Of a DNA stretch of 64,000 bases, positions 54,113 through 64,000 are shown piece after piece. Source of the DNA: Heterobilharzia americana (Eukaryota; Platyhelminthes; Trematoda; Strigeidida; Schistosomatidae); NCBI GenBank assembly GCA_944470555.2, contig OX104127.1:45001934-45065933 (forward strand). The letters are read 5' to 3'. The notes under the pieces are model-generated. The model was not told where the DNA came from, did not search any database, and was given only the letters and a program-made list of their open reading frames with translations. A program made the position numbers and the translations under genes. Every line of letters begins with the position of its first letter. Position 1 is the stretch's first letter.

Positions 54113-54898
54113 TCCCTTGGGTTCCTAGTGGAACATACGGCTTCAGTAGCACGTCTCCATTCCACTCTGTTCTCTGCAGTCTTTTCAACCTGGCTCCACG
54201 ACTGCCCACAAGCTCTCATTTCTTCCTCACACCATCTCCTCCATGTCACCCTCGCCTCCGACGCCCAACTCGCCGCTTCCCATCTAGTTTCCACTCGAGT
54301 GCCTGGCCTGGAACGTGATGTCCCCGAATGGTCTTCTCAGTGCATGCCCAATCCAATCCATCTCCACTTCCTTCTGCATACTTGTTGAGCGATACGTTCT
54401 CGCTTCGTTGGTTCGTTGCCAGCCAGTCAGAGTTCCTTGTTGCTTATTCTTTCTCGCCATCTGAGCTTCAGTATCGAGTCAGCGTAGGCAGTTGTTGATG
54501 AATGTCTGTAGTTTGTTGGTAATCCCTTTCGTAATGCGCCCAGTCTCTGAACCATATAGAAGCACTGACTTGACTGGTATTGGTGTTGGAAATCCGGATC
54601 TTGTTCACGCTTTATGCTGAGTGCAGAAGATTTCCACACTGGTTTCAGGTTAATGAACGCCTGTCTTGCTGTCCTTCCGATCCTGACTGGCTTTGACATC
54701 CTGGTCTGTGCCTGTGCCACTACCTGTAGTTGAAACGATGTTGCCCTGCCTAGATAGGTGAAAGAGGCTACTTCCTTTAAGTTTCTGCCGTTGATGGTGA
54801 TTCGAGCTTCTTGTTGTTGTTGGTTGGGTATCTTCATCACCTCTGTCTTCTCTACGTTCACCTGAAGGAAGTCCCGTCTTCGCTGCCTAGCCTCTTCT
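54113..54898 (-). mobile_element. LINE family 1, 5'-truncated copy
   Basis: It matches 37545-38330 in the same orientation and carries the identical ORF and frameshift (54861-54427). It is truncated at 54898, where it joins a LINE family 2 relic. Confidence 0.88.
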
Positions 54899-55215
54899 AT
54901 GAAATATCTATCGAGTGCCGAAAGTGTTGTAAGTTAACAAAAGTGAACCAAACTTTTTGTATCCATGCCGACATTTCGTCGGTCACTGACCCACAATGAT
55001 TGATCCAATTAAATAAGTAAGTGAAGTAACCAGGCCAGTCAGTAATCAATTCATTCCCTCCTATAACAATGTCCTGAAGTAAGCATTTACATCTAAGAGG
55101 TGAGAAATACATGTCAAATATTTGAAAATTGTCAATGAATGTATGCAGAAAACTATGCATTTGGTCAGAATCTTTACATTCTATGACTATCATTTCTATA
55201 CATGGTAAATTCAAT
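54899..55215 (-). mobile_element. LINE family 2 relic
   Basis: The minus-strand frame encodes CKCLLQDIVIGGNELI and GSVTDEMSAWIQKVWFTFVN, matching the post-YADD region of family 2 (KCLLQDW...SVTDEISARIQKARLAF). Short and decayed. Confidence 0.65.
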
Positions 55216-55509
55216 CACATGTGAGGATGTTAGTCTATGCAAAGTTGAGATAAAGACCTCAACAAGCACTTTATTGGCAAATGTTACTGTATCTAATCCA
55301 CTTCAAACTATCCTGGCTTTTTTAAACAATGATAAAATATATAAAGCAGATATCATACGCATTTATTGTTAACAAGTTTGTACGTATTCTAACATTTATG
55401 GCATTCTAGACTGGATGGTTTGGAAAAACGAGCACCGAGTTAGGATGGTTCATTGCATAATGTGTATTTTTACTTATGTAATCCCCGGGTAGTATATTAG
55501 AACAAATAA

Positions 55510-55912
55510 CAGGCTGGAAAAAGGCCCGAGGTGGACCGACTAAAACACGGCGTCAATGTGTGAAGTGTTTGACTGTTGGTTTGAGCCGTGTGGGGCTATG
55601 CAGACCAGGTGATTGGGGTCCGCGGGATAAGAGGAACCAGTGGTTGGAGACTCTAGGTGATATGGCTGGGAACCGATGTCAGTGGCGCAGATGTATGCAT
55701 ACATTATCCTCATCTTAACGGCGCTATACCGAATCTCACCACTTCGCCATTCTTCCTTTCTCTCTTTTCGTACTTTGGATTTCTTCAGACTGAGTTTTCT
55801 TATCTTCATCTTTCACCTCACTGCCTTTCTACTTGATATAGTGATATGAAGTGTGGCAACTCGGACCGTTACTCAGTAATGACTGGTCTTATGTTGATAT
55901 TGATGATGATGA
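55510..55912 (+). mobile_element. LINE family 2, 3' end only
   Basis: It matches 42001-42395 over 395 bp with about one difference and no indels. It ends in a short (TGA)n tract. Confidence 0.88.
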
Positions 55913-55919
55913 ACAACAT

Positions 55920-56990
55920 AATTAGAAATCTTATATCATTTTTCAACGTTTCAATCTTGCTAGGAAGATCTTTTTCAGAAGTATGAATTTCACATTAATT
56001 TTTCAGGTTAAGATTCAAGTTTGGTACAGAGGGTGATCTTTATGATCATCCAATAACATCATGATATGGGACATCCTATTTTTGTTCAACCTTTTTTTAT
56101 ACAACTGGAAAACGTTCCACCAATTGATTTTTCAATTCACTCACCTAAACTATAGTAACATTTGTCCCATATATAAAAATTAGTGTGAGAAAACCACTTT
56201 ATTATTTGTACGTTTTTTTTTATTCCTTTATTTAGAATGAAATCTCTATCAAGCAAGCCTCAAAAAAGAGAGCTCACTGGAAGATATGAAGAAAGGCAAT
56301 ACTCAACGTGCAGCATATCTAGTTTTATTTCCCCCTGAATAAATAAATGAATCTTTTATATGTACATTTAACTACATGTATAACTTACCTATTTCTGCAT
56401 ACCCTGCTCTGCCATCGCCTTCAAAGATAAATCACATTAGTAATGATAGTGCATTATATATAAAAGTTATTATAATATCCATGCAACTTCTGAATTACTT
56501 TACTTATTTACAGTCATTTGTTAAATGGCCGGTTCAGACCACACCTTCCACCGATATTTTATTAAACAGTTATTGTTATTATATTTTTCACTTAAGGCGA
56601 AATCATTGCCTAGTTGAATGAGAGAGACATCGTTGACCCTTCAGTTTACTACATTCTTGATCAAACATTGATTTACCCATTTATGTCAACTTTCGCTTTA
56701 ACTATACGTTATTCACATGTGAATACCTTGATTGTTCATGTTTCATTTACCTATCTATGTCGCAATAAACCTTATAGATACTTATGTATCATTAATTATG
56801 TAAGCGTAAGGGTGAAGGTGGCCTGCTTGAACGTTGGGCTACTTCATTTTACCACGAAATATATTGGATCGAATTTCTCCTTTCTACATTGTTTTAATCA
56901 TTCGGTTGTCATCCAATCGTATTACATACTCTCGTACATTTTTAAAATCATCACAACCAATCACTCCACAAGTTGATAGGCAAATTACAA
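55920..56990. other. No gene recognised
   Basis: AT-rich. ORFs at 56376-56976 have no recognisable motif and look like chance. Confidence 0.5.
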
Positions 56991-56999
56991 AAAAGCACA

Positions 57000-59075
57000 T
57001 TGATGGATGGCAACAGGCTCTCAAGCGTATTACCATAGATAAAATGATTGTCCCGGAAATAGCACAAACTGCAGGTCATTGCCAAAGAATGTTGTTTGCC
57101 TTCAGTCACTCCTGTCCACAAACGTTCGTCTGAATACGGGTGTAATGATGTTACAGGAAACATGGCTTCACAACCTGTATGATGCCGATTTAGTTTGCCT
57201 AAATGGTTTCACATTATTTCGACAAGATCGAAGCTTTTCTAAGAAGAAATGTGGTGGGGGTGTGGCAGCAACACTTATGAATACAAACTGGTCCACCTCC
57301 AACAGTGTATGCTTTAGCTCATCTAGCGAAAAAATTGAGTACATTATCATTAAATGTCGTCCTAAGCATTTGAGTAAATTCAAACACACATTCATAACAA
57401 ACATTTATGTCGCACCAGACTGCAGTTTCTCAGATTTATCAACTTCTGCTGACGAATTCACTAGATTTGCTGCTCTGATTCTGGGTAACTCTTTGTCTAT
57501 AGTCTGTTGAGATTTCAAGTCATGTGACTGCAGTTTCCTTGTTTCATTTGGTCGTGAAAATGTTGTTAACTTTTCCACTCGTCCTGATAACAGTAGATTT
57601 AGTGCTTACAAATGGTTATGGCGTATATCAAGCCCGTAAACGAGCTCCGTTGCTGAATTCTGACCATTGTATTGTATGTGTTTTGCTTAAAATGTATGAC
57701 ATTACACAAGAAGGCTTTGCGATACCTTCCCAAGGAAGTTCAGTACAGGCGATATTGACAGGAGAATATACAACGTTTGAGAATCCTGCTTAAAGAAACA
57801 GACTGGGCTACACATTTTCCGATGAAGTAGTAGACAAAACTATGACTAATATCAAAAGCTATCTCAGGTTCTGTCCCGATATTTGCTGCCCTGCCGAAAC
57901 AATTTTCATGTGATCGAACAGACATTCCTATTCTTCTTTCAAGAAGCTTCAAAACGAAAAGAAAAGGTTGTATAAGACGAGAGATCAGCCTGCTGTTTTA
58001 AGACTTAACTGCCTTATTACGTCTGAAATACAACGTCTGAATACTACATACAACCAGAAGTTTCTATCGTGTAAGAGCTCTTCAAATATGTGGAAATTAA
58101 AGAGCTTACTGGTAGAAAACAGATGACAGAAGAAGCTTGTTCGGATATCTGTGCGTTCAACAAGTCGTTCATACGTTGGCAAGCTGATTTTACGCTTCCT
58201 AATGTCTAAAGTCAGATGGATAGATGCTTTCCTGGTTTTAATACACATAATGTATTTAAATGTCTAAAATCCTTGAATCCATCCTAAAGCTTAGGTCCAG
58301 ATGATGTTTCTAGCATTATATTTAGAAAATTTGCAGATATTTATGTCATCCGCTTAGAGATATCTTCAATGCATCGTTTTATAAAAAAATAAAAAATCTC
58401 TCGTTTAAGGTATTGCATAAAGAAACTAAGGCTCTCTCGCACAACTCAACCTCTTCTTTTACAATTTATTCATTCCTGCATTATACCTATTCTCTTCTAT
58501 GTTGCCCGCCGTTGATCTTTTCTGGTCTTCTAAAAAAGGACTATCTTATATTGCGTAGGGCTTTGAAAGACGTCAGCAGGGTGAGTGGTGTGCTTCTGAC
58601 CCAAACGATTAATTAACACTGCATTTGATTGACATTTAAATTCCAGCAAGCAACTAGTTACAGTAATTTTAACTGACACTGAGCATCCATTTCATTCACA
58701 GCTCTCTCCATGTATCTCCTCAGGGAGGACAAGAAGAAACTACATAAGACTATAAGCTCGTACAGCTAAGTACAAGAATTCGACTGTACCTTACCTTACA
58801 TGCTTATTATGTGAGGAAAAAGTGTTAGATTAGAACTCACATATCAACTTTGTAATAGTGAATAATCTTATTCCAGTTACTTAATTAACAATGTAAAATA
58901 GTCTAGTTTTCAGTATTCTTTACATTAATTAAATTCTCATGATAACACAATTTGAAATGTTGTAAAGGAGTATAAACGTACACATATACTGTTGTTGTTG
59001 CAATATATCATGCTGAGAATTCCAAATTGTACCACAAATTGCTTGCAATAAAGTGAATTATTATTATTATTATTA
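57000..59075 (+). mobile_element. CR1/Jockey-like LINE, decayed
   Basis: 57079-57510 encodes an apurinic-endonuclease segment: VMMLQETWL, KKCGGGVAATLM, IEYIIIKCRPKHL, TNIYVAPDCSF. 57524-57793 encodes the following VDLVLTNGYGVYQARKRAPL and LNSDHCIVCVLLK (SDH is catalytic). The rest is broken, and RT motifs are not clear. The 3' end with (ATT)n is at 59061-59075. Confidence 0.75.
58854..59061 (+). repeat. LINE 3' end, direct repeat copy 1
   Basis: This 208-bp segment recurs at 60907-61114 with about one difference. It ends before a simple-repeat tail. Confidence 0.9.
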
Positions 59076-59519
59076 TGTGTCATTAGTTCTGGACAAATGA
59101 TGAAGTCTATTGTATGAGAACTTCAAACAGATAGGGAAACGCACCAAATAACGTCTACATCGTAATGCGAATGAGGAAATAAATTTCAGATTGATTGTTT
59201 GCTCGTCTCTACCTGAACTCTTCAGTTGCACTCATTTACTTTCACCTTTGGCTGTAGACACTCAACTCACAAATTATGTAGTCAGGCAATGAAATTTATC
59301 CTAGCTGGCTAACAACTTTGTCACGAACTTTTATCAAACTCGACTTGACGCTGAAATGATCAACAGGTTTATAATGTTAAACTGTTAGAAAATGATAAGA
59401 CAGTTGAACATTTTCCTTGACCTTCACTGAACATCAACACCACGTTCAGTTTTCTGATTTTTTGAGCGATTTGATCTCGGAAACTACTGAATCATTGTTT
59501 GGTGTGTAAATCACTTATA

Positions 59520-59775
59520 TGACAAAGTGGTACTGACAGAAGTAGGCCATATGAACCATTGGATCCCAACCCAGTGGCTCAACAGTGACATGATGGCCGC
59601 GAAACCCGAAGGTTATTGATTCAATCGCTGGAGGACGGAGTCATGAGTATGTACTGCTGAGGAGTCCCGAACTAAGACGAAGCACCTTTCCAGTGCTCTT
59701 AGTTTTCCTATGCTTCGCCAACTGATGATAGTTCGTGGTAAATACCGACCTGAAATCAATGAACAAATCCCCACA
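59520..59775 (+). repeat. Lineage C ribozyme element, near full length
   Basis: It has an A-box-like cccagtggctcaacagtgac, a B-box-like ttattgattcaatcgc, then a hammerhead at 59651-59700 with an intact CTGAGGA core. Stem II is shortened (GTC...GAC) and GAAG replaces GAAA, so it is predicted inactive. Confidence 0.65.
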
Positions 59776-59859
59776 AACCTTCGAAGTGGTATTTAGTTAT
59801 GCTGTTTGAGACGGCTACAGTCTGACAGTTGGACGAGACCTTTGGTGATTGAGGTAAAG

Positions 59860-59970
59860 TTGAAACCTACGTGGTAGCTGAGTTAGTAGATATCTGAACC
59901 GGTAACCTGAAGGCCGCTGGCTTAAATTCTACCTGGTCTTGATTCGACCTTCAACCATCACCCAGTAAAA
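59860..59970 (+). repeat. Half of a fold-back tRNA-like element
   Basis: It has gtggtagctgagttagtaga (A-box-like) and the end cttcaaccatcacccagta, related to 13885-14107. Confidence 0.45.
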
Positions 59971-59975
59971 TGGTG

Positions 59976-60690
59976 AAATTAGTGAAATTCTTGGCATACA
60001 GCAGATTTATGATATACAGTAACACCTTTGGAAAAACCTCTGGTATACTCCCTTTTTGTTTATCGTTGCCTAAATGACTTTATATCATCACTTCTATTTG
60101 TTTACATCCTGTACTACTCTAAAGTTCCAGGTAGGAATAATGTAATGCGTCTAGAATCGTGTCTCCTGCTTCAGAAGACCTACTATGGGGTGGGAGAAAT
60201 CAATACTTTCACAAGTGTAATATGTGATTATTTATATTGCCCTGTGATATTATACTCTTTCACAACATGAATGAAACGTTTACTGGCTGCAACAAATGAT
60301 ACAAATTCTTCGTAGGAGAAAATATCCTTGGCATATCCTGATACTTTTCTGAGAACTAAAGAAAACCCCGCCTTATTCTATATGACTAGCTTACTAGCAT
60401 TCGATTTATTCTCACTCATATAAACCCTCAAGACACTTGTCAAAATATGTGTTAAATGATTTGGGAAACGTTATTCAGGTACTCTTGTTTGGTGGCTAAA
60501 GTTAATAGTTTCACTGAGTGACTCTAGCGACACTAAGGTGGACAATCACGTTTCTCGATTCCTACTAGAAGGGTATAACTTCTAATAAATAAACACAGAA
60601 GACGGTTGTAGTGAGGATAAAATTTTCTTTTTGACGAAATCATTCTCTTAGGGAGAGAGAGAGGAGATCTCAGTGACTTTGTGCTTATTC
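59976..60690. other. No gene recognised
   Basis: One 80-codon ORF (60028-60270) has no recognisable motif. Confidence 0.45.
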
Positions 60691-60754
60691 GTGCAATAGG
60701 TAATGAGCTGCCTATTGCGTGAGGGCTAGTGATACTATCTGGCTGTCCAAGCCT

Positions 60755-60835
60755 CAGTAGGTGGAGTATGTCTCGAACCCGCGACCCGTTGATTGTTAGT
60801 CATCTCCCTAAATCACTGAGCTCTGTTAGTTATAC
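60755..60835 (-). other. tRNA-like sequence (SINE promoter)
   Basis: On the minus strand, AGCTCAGTGATTTAGGGAG (A box) and GCGGGTTCGAGAC (B box) are spaced as in tRNA genes. No convincing cloverleaf was worked out. Confidence 0.5.
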
Positions 60836-60906
60836 GTCCATGAATTCAGAGCAAAGGAGACAGAGGATTCCAAAGTAATTTCCGGTCAAAGGTTAATATA
60901 AATCGC

Positions 60907-61114
60907 AATAGTGAATAATCTTATTCCAGTTACTTAATTAACAATGTAAAATAGTCTAGTTTTCAGTATTCTTTACATTAATTAAATTCTCATGATAACA
61001 CAATTTGAAATGTTGTAAAGGAGTATAAACGTACACATATACTGTTGTTGTTGCAATATATCATGCTGAGAATTCCAAATTGTACCACAAATTGTTTGCA
61101 ATAAAGTGAATTAT
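60907..61114 (+). mobile_element. CR1/Jockey-like LINE 3' end, short insertion
   Basis: It is a copy of 58854-59061 followed by an imperfect ATT tract. It is a strongly 5'-truncated insertion of the same LINE. Confidence 0.85.
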
Positions 61115-61578
61115 GACTACTATTGTTATTATTAGAGGTGGACAAGGAAGAAGGAGTTTTAAATAAAAGTGAAAACAGTCAATATTTTTCCTTTATGTCA
61201 CTTCATGTTCATAAAATAGTCAGAGGGTTCATATGGTGAAATCTGTTTGTCACGGAAAAATTAATTAGCTGAAGAAGAAATTAGAAAGTTAAAATATTTT
61301 TTAAGAAAACGGTAGTTAAATATGCTAAGTGTACCATTATTTCTGAAATAAGTTATGAATCATAAAATAATCACTATTTCTGTAAACATTCTGAAGCTAA
61401 GAAATAAAATTACGTTAATGAATGTGAACTCCTGAATGACGTAGACGTTATATATGTAGGCACTTTGAAAAAAATTACACCTTTATGAAAAATAATTTTA
61501 AGGGAGAAAAACATGAACTCTGTACAAGTACAGCACAGACTAGCTAACGCATTCACTATATCATATACATTATAATTT

Positions 61579-62288
61579 GTCCCTTGGGTTCCTAGTGGAA
61601 CATACGGCTTCAGTAGCACGTCTCCATTCCACTCTGTTCTCTGCAGTCTTTTCAACCTGGCTCCACGACTGCCCACAAGCTCTCATTTCTTCCTCACACC
61701 ATCTCCTCCATGTCACCCTCGCCTCCGACGCCCAACTCGCCGCTTCCCATCTAGTTTCCACTCGAGTGCCTGGCCTGGAACGTGATGTCCCCGAATGGTC
61801 TTCTCAGTGCATGCCCAATCCAATCCATCTCCACTTCCTTCTGCATACTTGTTGAGCGATACGTTCTCGCTTCGTTGGTTCGTTGCCAGCCAGTCAGAGT
61901 TCCTTGTTGCTTATTCTTTCTCGCCATCTGAGCTTCAGTATCGAGTCAGCGTAGGCAGTTGTTGATGAATGTCTGTAGTTTGTTGGTAATCCCTTTCGTA
62001 ATGCGCCCAGTCTCTGAACCATATAGAAGCACTGACTTGACTGGTATTGGTGTTGGAAATCCGGATCTTGTTCACGCTTTATGCTGAGTGCAGAAGATTT
62101 CCACACTGGTTTCAGGTTAATGAACGCCTGTCTTGCTGTCCTTCCGATCCTGACTGGCTTTGACATCCTGGTCTGTGCCTGTGCCACTACCTGTAGTTGA
62201 AACGATGTTGCCCTGCCTAGATAGGTGAAAGAGGCTACTTCCTTTAAGTTTCTGCCGTTGATGGTGATTCGAGCTTCTTGTTGTTGTT
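61579..62288 (-). mobile_element. LINE family 1, 5'-truncated copy
   Basis: It matches 37545-38253 in the same orientation with the same ORF and frameshift (62187-61894). It is truncated at 62288. Confidence 0.88.
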
Positions 62289-62943
62289 AGTAGCGGCATA
62301 TACTAGCTAGGAATAATTTCCAGAGAGGAATTCCATTTCCAGGTTTCAAGTAGTCATGATTTAGACAACAAGAAAAATTAGAATCCAAATGATGTACCAA
62401 AAGTAACACAGGAAAATCTTTTCGACAAATTATTTTCAATCATATTTATAGTTATGATGGAATCGTCATTTATGCATATCAGAGGCATTCATAATCCACA
62501 AACCAGGATCCGATTTCTGTTTACTAAAGATATGCAATGTCATATTCTGCCACTGTCTTTCATTTTCTTTATTGCTTAAATCGTCATTACAGTCTTATCG
62601 ACTGATTACTGTCACAACTTCATGATTTTTCTTAGGTGTTAGTTCCAACAAATTTGTATGTGCTGGTTATTGGTTACAAACACTAAACTGATCAGCCCTT
62701 GTACAAGCGACTTGTGTGCTTTACTTACCATGAATACTGTTATTTCAACCCTGCTTTTCTTATAAATTGTAGTCCAAGCCAACAAGCTTTTTAGTGAAAA
62801 TAGTCTTTCCATCAGCTTGGAAGTTCTTTATAGTATTCATAAACTTCACAAACATATGTTAAATATCGCTGGACTGGAATAGATAAGCGATAGTAAACAC
62901 CGATTGTAAAACTCAAGTATTTCAAACTGATTTCTACCTATGA

Positions 62944-63150
62944 CTTGGCGAAAAAATTGGTTGTGGTGCCGAATGTTTCTGTGTCACATGCGGTAAAGTT
63001 CCCCATGAACTGATGAAATGTTTTCTTAATGGTGAAATATTTTCAGGACGTCTTAGTGATACTGAAGGAAACAAGAAGACTGAGACGCAGGAAATGTTTA
63101 TTATCGACATCTTGTACAGCAGTCATCAAATATTGTACATTTTCCACTAA
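62944..63150 (+). other. Open frame, cysteine-rich, no start codon, unrecognised
   Basis: 68 open codons between stops, with IGCGAECFCVTCGKVPHELM and FLNGEIFSGRLSD. The CxC...C spacing could be a zinc-binding fragment or part of a retroelement. No family is recognised, and it may be chance. Confidence 0.2.
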
Positions 63151-63159
63151 GACAGTCAC

Positions 63160-63340
63160 AGTCATTTCCTCTTCTGCTTCTATCTTGATTCGCTCTTAAT
63201 ACGCCCACGTTGTCTCTTCCTTTTCTCTGGGCAGAATCTTTACCCACTGCTGGTAATTTCCTATGATTTCTGCCTCCCTCTCAACATATACTACTTATAT
63301 CCATTCTGATGAGCAACGTCCACTACAATACGACAGTCCC
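63160..63340 (-). repeat. Unclassified interspersed repeat, copy 2
   Basis: Reverse-strand match to 45895-46110. The minus strand reads gtagtggacgttgctcatca and atggatataagtagtatatg. Confidence 0.55.
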
Positions 63341-64000
63341 CTAACAAATCTAATACTTAACCGATCTTAAACGATTAGTTCAAATATGAAGATATCTTTT
63401 TTCAAGCCATCGCATACTACCTATGGGCTTAAACAGCCTTGAGAAAAGGTTAAAAGGTTTTTGAGGTGTAAAACTAGCAGTTTGCAGTTTTTATAACTGC
63501 ACTTCGACCTATATGGAACTCGAAGTTAGTTTCCCATGCACAACGGGGTATCTGATTGTCGTTTGAAGATGATATCATGTAAACAGTTTTCACGCCTTGA
63601 CACCAATCTTTTTCGTAGTGTATGTCGTATTTTACTATTTCACATAGCGGTTTGAATTCCAGCTAGATAACATAGGTGTTAGTCATAGACTCGAGGAAGA
63701 CTTCAATCAGTACTGGGTCATTTACTTATTCCTCTGTCCAGCGATGGTCAGACTCTATCTAGATGTGCTTCAAGGGAAGCAACTAGAAGGATAACTTAGT
63801 CATTCTCTGATTCACTTAGATCATTGTGATCGAAAGTTTGAAATCAGACTTATAGGTAGAAAGGAAAGCAGTTATTAGACAGATTTACAAAAAGTCTTTT
63901 TTTATTCCATACAAAGTTTTCATCATATTCAACCCGTTTCAACTTATGTTACCATGTATGCCTTAATTAAAAGTACCAAACAACGCATAATACTACTAAC

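Larger units (their letters stand above)
62289..64000. other. No supported gene
   Basis: Contains an unclassified repeat (63160-63340) and an open frame without an ATG (62944-63150). The rest is unrecognised. Confidence 0.45.

Noticed and set aside
56376..56976. Protein-coding genes at 56.4-57.0 kb
   Set aside because: No motif, AT-rich composition and hydrophobic chance-like translations.
1..64000. CRISPR arrays, bacterial operons, ribosome binding sites
   Set aside because: The window is eukaryotic (introns, LINEs, tRNA-promoter SINEs); no regularly spaced direct repeats were seen.

Overview
This is a eukaryotic nuclear window, AT-rich and intron-rich, crowded with degenerate retroelements. 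It most resembles a schistosome or close relative. The grounds are satellite/SINE-like repeats with a tRNA-like promoter and a hammerhead ribozyme, as known for the schistosome SM-alpha family, together with abundant RTE/CR1-type LINEs and Penelope-like elements. Genus and species cannot be fixed from the sequence alone.

Only one host gene is supported: a plus-strand bHLH-PAS transcription factor whose eight coding exons run from 2956 to 51000. Their splice phases are all compatible and sum to 3,765 nt (1,254 codons plus stop). The order is basic-helix 1, a long loop, helix 2, a PAS-A expanded by low-complexity insertions, PAS-B, and a long Ser/Thr/Asn-rich C-terminus. The basic region looks like the HIF-alpha/SIM/Trachealess class, which partners ARNT. 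A 5' exon is probably upstream but was not found.

Most of the rest is mobile DNA. (i) LINE family 1 (RTE-like) has seven copies. The long ones at 10480-13755 and 37525-40935 are dead, and several copies share the same lesions. (ii) LINE family 2 has five copies. (iii) One CR1/Jockey-like LINE (57000-59075) has an extra copy of its 3' end. (iv) Penelope-like elements lie at 1850-2700, 22280-23716, 24470-25787 and 49633-50239. (v) An LTR-like repeat of about 370 bp is present twice in inverted orientation. (vi) Three lineages of short tRNA-promoter elements carry hammerhead ribozymes; most cores are mutated, but five look complete or nearly so.

The most unusual pattern is that the ribozyme elements repeatedly occur as head-to-head inverted pairs. 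Two pairs are almost perfect palindromes: 44393-44697 with 142-bp arms, and 9797-10073 with 121-bp arms. Region by region: 1-2955 is repeats and upstream sequence; 2956-51000 is the gene, with introns full of elements; 51001-64000 is intergenic retroelement debris with no second host gene that I can support.
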